64,000 nucleotides of DNA, taken from NCBI GenBank assembly GCA_963922205.1, contig CAWUHX010000213.1:1-64000 (forward strand). The letters run 5' to 3'. Position numbers and translations under genes: made by a program. Numbering within the stretch: the stretch's first letter is position 1; the number at the start of each line of letters is the position of its first letter. Positions 31,255 to 43,809 of this stretch are shown one piece after another. Under the pieces are notes generated by a model. It searched no databases. It was not told the DNA's origin and saw nothing but the letters and a program-made list of their open reading frames with translations. The DNA comes from Romanomermis culicivorax (Eukaryota > Nematoda > Enoplea > Mermithida > Mermithidae).

Positions 31255-34200
31255 TGTTAAAGGGTTTGACCAAACCCCAAACTTGGATTTTACTCCTGAT
31301 CCAAAATTAGACATGTTGGGTATCAATCGACAGATTTCGTCGCGATCTATTCAAAAACGTCTTTTAGAATCTTTTATTCCATTTTTTGACGCAGTTATAG
31401 CTTGTTGAAAATACATAAACTTTCCTGGAGCAATGTGCTGAGGGGTTTGACCAAACCCCACACTTGGATTTTTCTTCTGATCCAAAATTGAACGTGTTGG
31501 GTATCAATCGATAGGTCTCGCCGCGATCTATTCAAAAACGTATTTTAAAATGTTGTATCGTGATCTTTGACGGATTTATGGCTTGTTGAATATACATAAA
31601 TTTTGGTGCATCAGCTTGCTGAAAGGCTTGACCAAGCCTCAATAGGCATCGGAAATGGGGCGAATTCGGCACCAGTCGATAGATTTCGTCGAGATCTACT
31701 CAAAAACGTATTTTAAAAAGTTGCATCTCATTTTTGACGGATTTATGGTTTCTTGAAACTGCATGCATTTTGCAGCAGCAGTGTACATACAAATGCTTAA
31801 AGGTTTGACCAAACCCCGATAGTCATTTTTCGATCGGGAATCGGTCAAATTTGGCATCAATCGATAGATTTTGTCGAGATCTATTCAAAAACGTATTCAA
31901 AAATGTTTTATCTCAATTTTTGACGGATTTATGGCTTGCTGAAGTTGCATTAATTTAGATGCACCTGTGTTACATACCAATGCTGAAGGGTATGACCAAA
32001 CCCCAATAGGCTTTTTTTCGACTGAATATTGGGAAAATCGGGTACCAATCGATAGATTTCGTCGAGATCTATTCAAAAACGTACTTCAAAATGTTTTACC
32101 TCAATTTTTGACGGATTTATAGCTTGTCCAAGTTACATAAATTTGCTGCAGCAATGTGCATACCAATGCTTGAAGGGTTTGACCAAACCCCGAACCATAG
32201 ATTCATTATTTTTTCAAAACGGATTAAATTGGGTGTCAATCGATAGATCTTGTCGAGATCTATTCAGAAACGTATTTTAAAATGTTATAGCTTCTTGAAG
32301 CTAGATAAATTTCGCTGCAGCAGCATACATACCAATGCTGAAGGGTTTGACCAAACCCCAATAGAAATTATTTTATGAAATCGGAACATGTTGGATATCA
32401 ATCGATAGGTCGTTTTGGGATCTATTCAAAAACGTATTTTAAAATGTTGTATGTCAATTTTTGATGAAGTTATGGCTTGTTAAAAATACAATTTTACTGG
32501 ATTAGTGTGCTGAAGGGTTTGACCAAACCCCAATAGGCATTTTTTTAAATCGAAAATGAAACAAATTGTGTAACAATCAACAGATTCCGTCCAGATCTAC
32601 ACAAAAACGTAACTTAAAATGTTGTATTCCGAATTCTGACAGATTTATGGCTTGTTGAAGTTATATGAATTTTGCTGCAGCAGTATAATTAACAATGATG
32701 AAGGGCTTGACCAAACCTTGAACCGTCAATTTATTTTTTATCTAGAATGGAACGCATTGGATATTAATCGATAGATCTCGTTGATATCTATTCAAAAACG
32801 TATTTTAAAATACTGTATCTCAATTTTTGAGAGATTTATGGCTTGTTGAAGTTACATAAATTTTATGCAGTAGTGCACATACCCATGCTGAAGGGTTTGA
32901 TCAAACCCCCAGACCATCGATTTTTTTTTATCTAAAATAAAACGTATTGGGTATCAATCGATAGGTCTCGTCGGGATCTATTCAAAAACGTATTTTAAAA
33001 TACTGTATCTCAATTTTTGAGAGATTTATGGCTTGTTGAAGTTACATAAATTTTGCTGCAGTAGTGTACATACCCATGCTGAAGGGTTTGATCAAACCCC
33101 CAAACCATCAATTTACTTTTCCTTCTAAAATGGAACATATTGGGTATCAATCGATAGGTCTCGTCGGGATCTATTCAAAAACGTATTTTAAAATACTGTA
33201 TCTCAATTTTTGACGGATTTATTGCTTGTTGAAAATACATAAATTTTGCTGCAGTAGTGCACGTACCCATGCTGAAGGGTTTGATCAAACCCCAAACCAT
33301 CAATTTACTTTTTCATCTAAAATGGAACATATTGGGTATCAATCGATAGGTCTCGTCGGGATCTATTCAAAAACGTATTTTAAAATGACGCATCTCAATT
33401 TTTGAGAGATTTATGGCTTGTTGAAGTTACATAAATTTTGCTGCAGTAGTGCACATACCCATGCTGAAGGGTTTGATCAAACCCCAAACCATCAATTTAC
33501 TTTTTCATCTAAAATGGAACATATTGTATATCAATCGATAGGTCTCGTCGGGATCTATTCAAAAACGTATTTTAAAATACTGTATCTCAATTTTTGAGAG
33601 ATTTATAGCTACATAAATTCTGCTGCAGCAGTGTACATACCCATGCTGAAGGGTTTGATCAAACCCCCAAACCATCAGTCTACTTTTTCATCTAAAATGA
33701 AACATATTGGGTATCAATCGATAGGTCTCGTCGGGATCTATTCAAAAACGTATTTTAAAATACTGCATCTCAATTTTTGAGAGATTTATGGCTTGTTGAA
33801 GTTACATAAATTTTGCTGCAGTAGTGCACATACCCATGCTGAAGGGTTTGATCAAACCCCAAACCATCAATTTACTTTTTCATCTAAAATGGAACATATT
33901 GTATATCAATCGATAGGTCTCGTCGGGATCTATTCAAAAACGTATTTTAAAATACTGTATCTCAATTTTTGAGAGATTTATGGCTTGTTGAAGTTACATA
34001 AATTTTGCTGCAGTAGTGTACATACCCATGCTGAAGGGTTTGATCAAACCCCCAAACCATCAATTTACTTTTCCTTCTAAAATGGAACATATTGGGTATC
34101 AATCGATAGGTCTCGTCGGGATCTATTCAAAAACGTATTTTAAAATACTGTATCTCAATTTTTGACGGATTTATTGCTTGTTGAAAATACATAAATTTTG

Positions 34201-35420
34201 CTGCAGTAGTGCACGTACCCATGCTGAAGGGTTTGATCAAACCCCAAACCATCAATTTACTTTTTCATCTAAAATGGAACATATTGGGTATCAATCGATA
34301 GGTCTCGTCGGGATCTATTCAAAAACGTATTTTAAAATGACGCATCTCAATTTTTGAGAGATTTATGGCTTGTTGAAGTTACATAAATTTTGCTGCAGTA
34401 GTGCACATACCCATGCTGAAGGGTTTGATCAAACCCCAAACCATCAATTTACTTTTTCATCTAAAATGGAACATATTGTATATCAATCGATAGGTCTCGT
34501 CGGGATCTATTCAAAAACGTATTTTAAAATACTGTATCTCAATTTTTGAGAGATTTATAGCTACATAAATTCTGCTGCAGCAGTGTACATACCCATGCTG
34601 AAGGGTTTGATCAAACCCCCAAACCATCAGTCTACTTTTTCATCTAAAATGAAACATATTGGGTATCAATCGATAGGTCTCGTCGGGATCTATTCAAAAA
34701 CGTATTTTAAAATACTGCATCTCAATTTTTGAGAGATTTATGGCTTGTTGAAGTTACATAAATTTTGCTGCAGTAGTCTACGTACCCATGCTGGAGGGTT
34801 TGATCAAACCCCCAAACCATCAATTTATTTTTTCTTCTAAAATGGAACATATTGGGTATCAATCGATAGGTCTCGTCGGGATCTATTCAAAAACGTATTT
34901 TAAAATACTGTATCTCAATTTTTGAGAGATTTATAGCTTGTTGAAGTTACATAAATTTTGCTGCAGCAGTGTACATGCCTATGCTGAAAGGGTTTGATCA
35001 AACCCCCGAACCATCAATTTACTTTTTCATCTAAAATGAAACATATTGGGTATCAATCGATAGGTCTCGTCGGGATCTATTCAAAAACGTATTTTAAAAT
35101 ACTGTATCTCAATTTTTGACGGATTTATTGCTTGTTGAAAATACATAAATTTTGCTCGAGCAGTGTGGTGAAGGGTTTGACCAAACCCCGATAAACTTTT
35201 TTTTGATCGAAAATAGGAGAAATTGGGTACCAATCGATAGATTTCGTCGAGATTTACACAAAAACGTAATTTAAAATATTTTGTTTTGACTTTTCACGCA
35301 TCAATATCTCTTTAAGTTCACATAAATGTTGATGCATCAGTTTGAATACCAATTCTGAAAAGTTTGACCAAACCCCAGTGACCATTATATTTTCGATCAA
35401 AAACAACACATATCGGGTAT
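31255..35420. repeat. satellite, 23 units of about 186 bp
   Basis: Units contain GAAGGGTTTGAYCAAACCCC, GGGTATCAATCGATAGG, GGGATCTATTCAAAAACGTA, TTTTTGAGAGATTTATGGCT and TTTTGCTGCAGTAGTG. Outer units (31255-32880 and 35150-35420) are diverged; the central twelve are nearly identical. About 33050-33800 recurs at about 34000-34750 (offset near 952 bp, five units), a higher-order repeat. The central units carry the perfect palindrome GGGTTTGATCAAACCC. Confidence 0.95.
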
Positions 35421-37740
35421 GAATCGATAGATTTTCGCAAGATCTGCTTGAAAATGCAATTTTTGTTCCGCGATTTTCAATTTTACGTAAATTATTGAAA
35501 TTTTAGTTTCGAGAAACCCTGTATCTTTGGGAACATTATAATGTAATATCACGGTCAAAAATCAAAATTTCACGATAAAACAGGTACTCCCGGATAGACA
35601 TCAAAAAAATCTATCGATTGATATGCAATATTCATGGTTTACATTGAAAGCGAAATTTGATTTTTTCAGGAAATTTTTTAACTTGATGAAAAATTTGATA
35701 TTGGGATTCACATTGCGATTAAATCAAACTCAGGATCAAAAAAATTGAAAATTGAAAAAAAATCAAGAAAAAAATTACACCAAAAATTTTTTAATATCAC
35801 GGAAAAATTAGATTTTTTACAGAAAAATCATAATTTTATAAAAAAAAAATAATTTTCAAAAGAATTTAGAAATTTACAGAAAAAAAATGAATTTTTCGAA
35901 AAATATAGAATTTTACAAGCAAAATTCAACTTTACACAAAAAATTTTAATTCAACGAAAATTTTTTTTCACAAAAAAAGCTTTAGAAGAAATAAATTAGG
36001 ATCTTATAAAAAAAAGAATTTTACAAAAAAATTTCGAATTTTACAGAAAGAAAATTGAAATTTTACTAAACAGGATTAACATTTCAAAAGAATTTTGAAT
36101 GTTTGATGCGTAAATTTTTGATGAGTAATTTAAAGAAGGAAAATTTTGAGTGTTAAACGAGAAAATAGAATTTCCGAGAAATTTAGAATTTTACAGAAAA
36201 AAAAAATTTCAAAAAAATTAGAATTTTACTAAAGAATTTTGAATTTCACAAAAGAAAATTTATCACTTTATTAAGAAAAACCATAATTTTACGAAACAAA
36301 TTTGAGAATTTTTTTTATAATAGCGAAAAAAATTCAAAGGAAAAAAAATTTAATTTTCTTATAGAATTCAGAATTTTATTAAGGAAAAATTTATGATTTG
36401 AAAAAAATTAAGATTTTGCAGAAAAAATTAGAATTTTACCGAATAAGTGTAATTTCACACTCAAAAGCTTGAATTTGACCAAAGCTTTTCGAGAAATCAA
36501 ACTTCAGGGGTTTAGAAATTGACAAACAAATTAACAAAAAAATTTAAAATTCGAAAAAAAGAACTTAAAATAAATAGAATAGTTCAGAATTTAAAAAAAA
36601 AACAATTTTAAAAAAATTATAATTTTACCAAAAAATTCAGACAAAAGAAATTGAAAACTTCATAAAGAAAAATTATAATTCTACAAAAAAATTTAATTTT
36701 ACTGAAGACAATTTGTATTTTACAAAGAAATTTAGAATTTAAACAAAAGTTTAGAATTTTACACAAAAATTGGAATATTTCAGAGAATAACATTTCAGAA
36801 GAGTTTAGAAGTTTGCAAAAAAATTTAAATCAAAATACAGTAGAATTCCACAAAATAATTTAACATTTTTCAAAAAGATTTAGCATTTCTAAAGAAAAGA
36901 AGAATTAATGATTTTGCAAAAAAATTAGAATTTTAGAAAATGATATAGAATAAACAAAAAAGTTCAGCATTAGAAAAAAATGAAATTTTTCACCAAGAAA
37001 ATCAAATTTCAAGAAAAAATTATAAGTTTACAAAAAATGTATAAATTTAAAGGAAAAATCAGCATTTTCAAATTAAAAAATTAAAATTTTACAACAGAAA
37101 AATAAAATTTCCGAAGAATTTCAAATTTTGTAGGAAAAAATTGAAAAATTGAATTTTTTCAGAAGAATTCAGAATTTTACCGTCAAAAATTCAAAATTTT
37201 ACGGAAAACAATTGAATTCGACAGAAAATAGAATTTCGAAAAAGTATTAATTTAGAAAAAATTACAAAAAGCTTTGAATTTTGAAAAAAAATTTTGTAAT
37301 TTCACCAGAAAAATTGAGATTTTTGATTTTATTTCCAAATTCATCATTCTAAGTTAATTTGAAAAAATTGAAAAAGTAAAAATTCTAAATTTTGAATTTT
37401 TTTTAATTTCAAATTTTTTTAAATTTCAAATTTTTTTTAAATTTCAAATTTTTTTTAAATTTCAAATTTTTTTTAAATTAAAAATTTTTCCATCATCTCA
37501 TCAATGATTGAATAAATGTCAAAAAATTTTATTTTCAATAATCACAAAGTTACGCAACACATTTTATTAAACACAAACTTAATCCAAAAAAAATCATTAA
37601 AAACGTGCAAAAAAGTAAAAATTCGAAGTGAAAAAAAAATTTCAGTCTCTGAAAAACTTCCATCTTGTAGTCCAATTAGCGATTAATCAAATCTCCGACA
37701 CTGAAAAATTTGGCATTTTAATTCAGACTGGATATTAGGG
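35421..37740. repeat. degenerate A/T-rich repeat
   Basis: Low-complexity sequence of AGAATTTTAC/GAAAAAATT units without a fixed period. 37141-37400 is clearly related to 44425-44670 (shared CAAAAAGCTTTGAATTTT and GAATTCAGAATTTTACCG). Ends with four TTTTTTTAAATTTCAAA units. No genes. Confidence 0.7.
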
Positions 37741-37744
37741 CCAA

Positions 37745-39990
37745 GAGGTATAATGTATCTTATAACGTACAAAATATGTTATAACATATAAAAAAGTGTG
37801 GGAACATGTTATAACATAGGACTATGTCATAACATGTCTGTATATTATAATATGCCAAAAACAGAAACGTTGTTTCGTGTAATAACACAGGCTATGTTAT
37901 AGCATAGGGCTATGTTATAGCATGGGACTAATTTATAACATGGGACTTTTTAACTTGTGCAAATATGGGGAAAAAATTTTTGTGATGTTATAACATAGGA
38001 CCATATTATAACCTGTCGAAAAATGAAAAAAATGTGTATTTTATAGCATGGTACTTTACTTTAGGGCAAAGAGGTATAATGTATCTTATAACGTACAAAA
38101 TATGTTATAACATATAAAAAAGTGTGGGAACATGTTATAACATAGGACTATGTCATAACATGTCGGTATATTATAATATGTCAAAAACAGAAACGTTTTT
38201 TGTATAATCACATATAACTATGTTATAACATGTGACTATGTTTTAACATGTGAAAAAATATGGAAAAAATTTTTGCTATGTTATAACATAGAAGCACATT
38301 AAAAGATGTCATGCAATGAAAAAAAATTGTGTGTTATACCTTAGGATTATGTCATTGCATAGGGCCATCTTATAGCACGTCAGTATGTTTGGATCATGTT
38401 ATACCATTATGCGATACGATAACAGTGTATTATAACATGTTGGAAAATCAAAAAACTTCCTATGTATGTTATAGCATGGGACTACATAATACCATAGCTC
38501 GATGTTATTTGATGTCAGTATGTTATAACATGTCGGAAACAGAAAGTCTTTTTGTACAATAACCTACGACTATGTTATAGCATTAGACTTTGTCATAACA
38601 TGTGACTATGTTTTAACATGTGCAAAAAAGAGAAAAAAATATTTGTCATGTTATAACATAGGACCATATTATAACCTGTTGGAAAATGAAAAAATTTGTA
38701 TTTTATAGCACGGGACTATGTTATAACATGTCGCTATGTTGTGACATGTTGGAAAATTTGAAGAAAAATTTTGGTGTGTTAGAACATAGGACTATATAAT
38801 AACATAAGAAAATGTAAAAACGTGATACATGTTATATTTTGATCAAATAGGAGAAAAACAAATTTTGATATGCTGTAACATAGAAACATTTTTATAACAT
38901 GTCGAAAAATGAAAAAATTTCTTCACCATAGGGTTATGTCATTGTATAGGATTATAAGATGTCATTATGATATACCACGTGGAAAAATAAAAAAATGTAT
39001 ATTACAACACAGGGTCATATTATACTATGGGGCAATGTTATAAGTATGTTATTGCATGTGGAAAAAATTTTTTTGTATGTAATAACATAGGATCTTGTTA
39101 TAGCATCCTGTTGTACAATATCAGTGTATAATAACTTGTTGGAAATTCGAACAACTTTTATTGTATGTTATAACATAGGACTATGTATTACTGAAGAACT
39201 ATGTTAAAAGATGTCAGCGTACTATAATGTGCAGGAAGAAGAAATTTTGTATGTTATAACATAGGGCTATATTATACAATGGGAATATGTTATGCGATGT
39301 ATGTATGTTGTAAAATTTTGTCAAATGGAAAAATTTTTTTGTTTCTCATAACATGATAGCATGTTATACCATAGGATTATGTGATAGTGTGTTGGTGACA
39401 GAAAAAATTTTTTTTGTATGGTATTGCTTCTGACTATGTTATAGCATAGTACTATTTAGTTAGATGTCATGATGGTACAACTTCTTGGGAAATGAAAAAA
39501 AGTTATATGCTATAACATATGACCATGTTCAAACATACAGGTGTTTTGTAACGTGTCAAAAAATGAGAAAAAGAAACAAATTTTTGGTGAGCATGTTATA
39601 ACATAGGTCTATGTTATATGGTATCATGTTATAACACAGGACTATGTTATAATATGACACCATGTTATAAAACAGGTCTATGCTATAACATAGTATTTCT
39701 TGTAACATATTGAAAAATTGGAAAAAAATTAATTTTTATGTCTTATATAACAGGATTATGTTATAACATATCAGTATGTTATAACTTTCAACATGTATGT
39801 TAAGATTTTTGTATATTATAGCATGTGGAAAAATAAAAAAAATTGTGTGTTGCAACACAGGACAATGTTGCATCATAGGGCTATTTTATACCAAAGGCAA
39901 TGTTATAAGATGTCAGTAAGTTATTGCGGTCGTCATGTTATAACATGTCAGTGTGTTATAATATGTTGAATAATGGGAAAAATTAGATAT
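37745..39990. repeat. palindromic ATGTTATAACAT array (array 1)
   Basis: Dozens of copies of the self-complementary ATGTTATAACAT and near variants (ATGTTATAGCAT, ATGTCATAACAT) at 20-40 base spacing, often as GGACTATGTTATAACATG. 37744-37865 is repeated almost exactly at 38064-38190. No genes. Confidence 0.9.
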
Positions 39991-40053
39991 GTTAAACCAT
40001 TGGTCTATGTTATGACACAGGGTCATGCTATAACCTAAGTATGATAGGGTTAT

Positions 40054-40624
40054 TGTTGTAGTGTGTTTTCGGACGATTTTCACCATTATGTCAAAGTGGG
40101 TATGAGGCCGGCAGGTGGCAACTGGAGCGAGCAACGTGGACTACCAGCAGCCATCTTACTGTAGCCCACGTCTGTACACGTGCACTGGGCTCTCCCCATT
40201 ATTATTCGTTTTTATATTATTATCCTATTTCTTATATACTAAGTGTGCGCCCCGCGGGCCACTTTTATATTTTCACCATTAGTCACCTCTCACCACGCAA
40301 CCTTCGTTCTTGCCCCAGTGCGTGGCAGTTGATTGTTCGTTTTCCTCGCCAGTTTTTCGCTTTGTATGTAAGTTTTCGTTTTTGTTTTATTGCATAATAT
40401 TAAAGGTAGAAAATCTTCTCCTTGGGCCTTACGCAATTAGGGAGACAATTAAGGAAAACACTTATTCCTTAATTGGTCAGGTTTTAGTGTCGGGTTTAAG
40501 TACAAGTAATTTAGTTAATGGGGTAAACGTGGGCATGGGAAACACGTACATTAAGGACGAACCCTGGAATCCCAATCCTGCTTGTGACTCATCATCGCCG
40601 CCCGACCAGAATATAAATACAACA
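40054..40624 (+). mobile_element. solo-LTR-like element, complete copy (family 1)
   Basis: 571 bp from TGTTGTAGTGTGTTTTCGG to ATACAACA, flanked by the 4-bp duplication TTAT (40050-40053 and 40625-40628). It contains all blocks of the family: GGAGCGAGCAAC, TTACTGTAGCCC, the hairpin AATTAAGGAAA/TTCCTTAATT, GGGTTTAAGTACAAG, GTAAACGTGGGC, ACATTAAGGACGAACCCTGG. It is the best reference, with 1518-2067, for the uninterrupted element. Confidence 0.85.
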
Positions 40625-40764
40625 TTATGTTGTAATATACGAGTATGTATTGCAGTTGATCATAATTCTTATTAATTATTGAAATTCATAATCATAATAA
40701 TAATGGTAACAGTAATATTGATAACTGTATTAATAATATAAAATTACAACAATTAAATATTTAC

Positions 40765-43700
40765 CACAAGCTTGTGTAACCTTTATAACATCACTGCCCT
40801 CTTCTATTTCGAAATAGTCAAAAGGAGCTGCTTTTACAATTTTATAATTTCCAGATTGACCATTAAAATAAATCTGCAATAAAGAAATCACTAATCAGGA
40901 TGTCTTTTTTTGAATTACCAACTTCTTACTATATATTTGTTATTTGATTTCTGTTTGCGTTTTATCGTCAATTGCGCAATTTTTTGGCCAAAATCAAATT
41001 TTTTCTGGACACCTATCCAATTGTTATTCATGTGGGAATGGAAATAACCACCTTCATATTTGTGAAAATATATTATTTAAAAATTAGCGAAACAAGAAAC
41101 TTATTGCCATTTTTGTAAGAAATTTTCAAGAAATTGCCCACAATGCCTTTTTTCTTCAATTTCAAATTAAGTTGTCGACATAGGAAGGCTCCGAGGTGAT
41201 TGAATTTGATATCAAGATTGACTTGACGGGTTGCATTCCATACCAACTTTTTTCCTTCGGATTCTATAGACTGAAAAGGTAATATTAATATAACAATTTT
41301 TACTCTTACTTATTGCCTCATTTTACCATTGATTTTAAACAATTTTGTTGACCTGAGCAAAAAGAAAGAAAATTTAGTAAATGTACATTAAAGAGTTTTA
41401 ACACTTTTGGAATCTCGATATCAGTTACATGGGCCCATACGTAGGGTACACAAAAGATACCCCTGTACAAAACATATACATCACAGTTTGCAGCCTTGAC
41501 TGTGTGGTGCGATACAAGGGGTGTAGGAAGTAGACTCGAAGCTTCAACCTGTAAAACTCCACTTCCATGTAGAAAGTAAGCCCGGTGCATCAATGGCTAA
41601 AATTCAATCTCAATATTCCTCTTGACTCAAACGTTGAAATTGAGAACGCAATGTCTTCCAAAAAATAGAAAAAGACGCCTGATGCTTTTAGAATCTAACA
41701 ATCTATTGGTTTTAATCATTTCTTGTAAATTTTCACAAAAAATTTTTTTGCAGCACATTTCTCACATATCCAGGATATGTTTTTCCATGATCTCCAATGC
41801 TTAAGCATTTTCTTCGGCGCACGTTTTCCATAGTTTGAGGGCACAATTTTTTACAAAATTCATGGAAAAATGTGTCCTGAATCAGTAAAAAATCTCTTCT
41901 CAACTAAGTTTTCCATAAAAATTTTGTTGAAAAATGATTAAAATCGTTAGGTCGTTGGATTTTATGACTCTCACGCGTTTTTTTTTAATTTTTCCAGAGA
42001 CATTGCCTCATCAATTTTAACATCACAGTTAGTCAGAATACATGGAAATCGAATTTTAAGAGTTGAAGCTTTCTATGACCACTTTCTACATGGGAATGGA
42101 ATTTTACATTTTGGAGCTTCGGATGTATTTTCTACATAGAAGTGAAATATTACAGGTTTAAGCTTCAGGCATACTTTCTACATGGAAGTGGAATTTTACT
42201 GATTGAAGCTTCAGGTGTACTTTCTACACCCCCTGTATCACCTGACGCTGTTAAGGCCGCGAACTTTGGTGTAATATGTTTTTTACAGAGGTGAAAGTAA
42301 GACATGTTGTAGTGTATTTCCGCCAATTTGTTGAACATTCTCCTATTTGTCATTATTCAAAAGAGGTGCGCAGGTTCGAAGTGGAGCGAGCAATGGGGAC
42401 CATCGAGAGACGTCTTACTGTAGCACAAATGGCCATGGGGGGGTTGGGCTCTCTTTTTCCTCATTATTAGTGTTGTTATATTTTGTGCGTACTAACCCGC
42501 CTTCCTGTGCACTAAGCATACTGTGTATTTTGCCAGCATGAGGGAGTTTCTTATTTCTCACCCATTCGAGTTTAGTACGAGTAAGTATATTTTTGTGTTA
42601 GATAGAATCAGAGAAAACTCTTCTTTTTTCATACAAAATTGGGAGGCAGATCAAGGAACTTGGTTTGGCTAATTTTAACAATACGGTAAGTAACCAAAAT
42701 TGCCTGAAGTTGTGTTTTCCTTGTTGGTGGTTGCTCAAAAGCACAGAATTAGTTTGGTTTTTAGGGCGGTCGGAGTGGAATGGTGAATGACGAGGTAAAA
42801 AGAAGCATCTTTGGTCTCAAATAAAAACGTATTATTTGTGTATATAAATGAGAATAAACCAAATTTCTTGGATTTGATTGTGTTTGAGGTTGTATTATGC
42901 ATTTCAAGTGCTTAGGCTTAGGCTTAGGCTTAGGCTTAGGCTTAGGCTTAGGCTTAGGCTTAGGCTTAGGCTTAGGTTTAGGCTTAGGCTTAGGCTTAGG
43001 CTTAGGCTTAGGCTTAGGCTTAGGCTTAGGCTTAGGCTTAGGCTTAGGCTTAGGCTTAGGCTTAGGCTTAGGCTTAGGCTTAGGCTTAGGCTTAGGCTTA
43101 GGCTTAGTCAAAAACTTGATATATTTTGGTAGAAAGGTATGATTACTGTAATTTCCATGGAAAACTTTCCAACTTTTTTTAAAGTTTTTTTTGGAAATTA
43201 CTGTTTTCCGCCCTTTTTTTCCAAAATTTTTTTAAAGTTTTTGATTTGAAACATTGAAAAATGGGGGTTTTTGGTAAAAAGTCGAACTTACCGTATTGTA
43301 AATTCCTGCCCTTGCTTTTCTTAGTCTGTGGGTTAATTATCGTCGGGTTTAAGTACTCTAATTTAGTAACTAATCGGGTAAGTGTGAGCGTTGGAAATAA
43401 CATACATTAAGGACGAATTCTGGAATCCCACTCCTGCCTCCTCGCTCAAAAACCCTGACTTTATAAAACACAACATACATTTATAACATCAGATACCTGT
43501 TTTATTTTCTAGAGTAAATTTTTTCAGGTTTTTACGGAAGAGGAACATGTTCAAAACTGTAAATAGATAATTTAGTAATTCACACCTTCTACAAAAACAT
43601 TTACAACTTTTTTTGGACATTTTTCTGTTATTTTTGGTTTTTCAAACTTTTGAATGCATTTTTAATGTCGTATTCTACATTTTCCAGTCAAAAAATTGGA

Positions 43701-43808
43701 AACATTTCTACTTGGCATAGGTAAAAAGAAAAAAAAATACAACTCACATTTTCCCTCCATGCAAAATAGTACTATCACGATAAAATATTTGGTGATTGAT
43801 TCCATGAT
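40765..43808 (-). CDS. secreted galectin-like protein, five exons seen, 3' end missing
   Basis: Exon 1 (43748-43808, ATG at 43805) encodes MESITKYFIVIVLFCMEGK, a signal peptide, right after a TTTTTAG acceptor. Exon 2 (41327-41352) gives CQQNCLKSM; exon 3 is about 41092-41270; exon 4 is 40930-41051; exon 5 is 40765-40873, ending at a GTAAAT donor. Exons 3-5 read like a diverged galectin-type beta-sandwich: SIESEGKKLVWNATRQVNLD, then GGYFHSHMNNNWIGVQKKF, FGQKIAQLTIKRK, KYIIYFNGQSGNYK, FDYFEIEEGSDVIKV. The galectin H-x-N-P-R and W-G-x-E motifs are not intact, so sugar binding is doubtful. Exons 1-2, 2-3 and 4-5 join in phase; 3-4 does not, possibly because of an error in an A6 run. Intron 1 holds an LTR with a TTAGGC array. 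Confidence 0.5.
42677..43300. mobile_element. second nested element carrying a TTAGGC array
   Basis: Bounded by inverted repeats ACAATACGGTAAGT (42678-42691) and ACTTACCGTATTGT (43286-43299). It lies within the LTR copy above and carries the perfect (TTAGGC)n array in its middle. Its ends are unrelated to those of the element at 26676. The target duplication is not resolved. Confidence 0.55.
42911..43107 (+). repeat. interstitial telomeric repeat (TTAGGC)n, about 33 units
   Basis: 197 bp of TTAGGC with a single variant unit (TTAGGT near 42975). Much purer than the array at 26911 and in the opposite orientation relative to the surrounding LTR. Confidence 0.98.
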
Positions 43809-43809
43809 C

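Larger units (their letters stand above)
42305..43475 (+). mobile_element. solo-LTR-like element (family 1) with a nested insertion
   Basis: Left part from TGTTGTAGTGTATTTCCGCC to about 42670 (GGAGCGAGCAATGG, TTACTGTAGCAC). Right part from about 43305 (GGGTTTAAGTACTC, GGGTAAGTGTGAGCG, ACATTAAGGACGA) to CACAACA at 43475. Flanks GACA (42301-42304) and TACA (43476-43479) match in three of four bases. The insertion at about 42677-43300 lies at a different point from the one in the 26227 copy. Confidence 0.75.

Noticed and set aside
37745-39990. CRISPR-like array of short repeats and spacers
   Set aside because: Spacing is irregular, repeats are degenerate 12-mers, the context is animal DNA, and no cas genes are present.
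40490-40560. Resemblance of GGGTTTAAGTACAAG followed by GGTAAACG in the LTR copies to a nematode spliced-leader RNA and its donor
   Set aside because: The leader length is wrong, there is no Sm-binding site, and the block diverges freely among copies.
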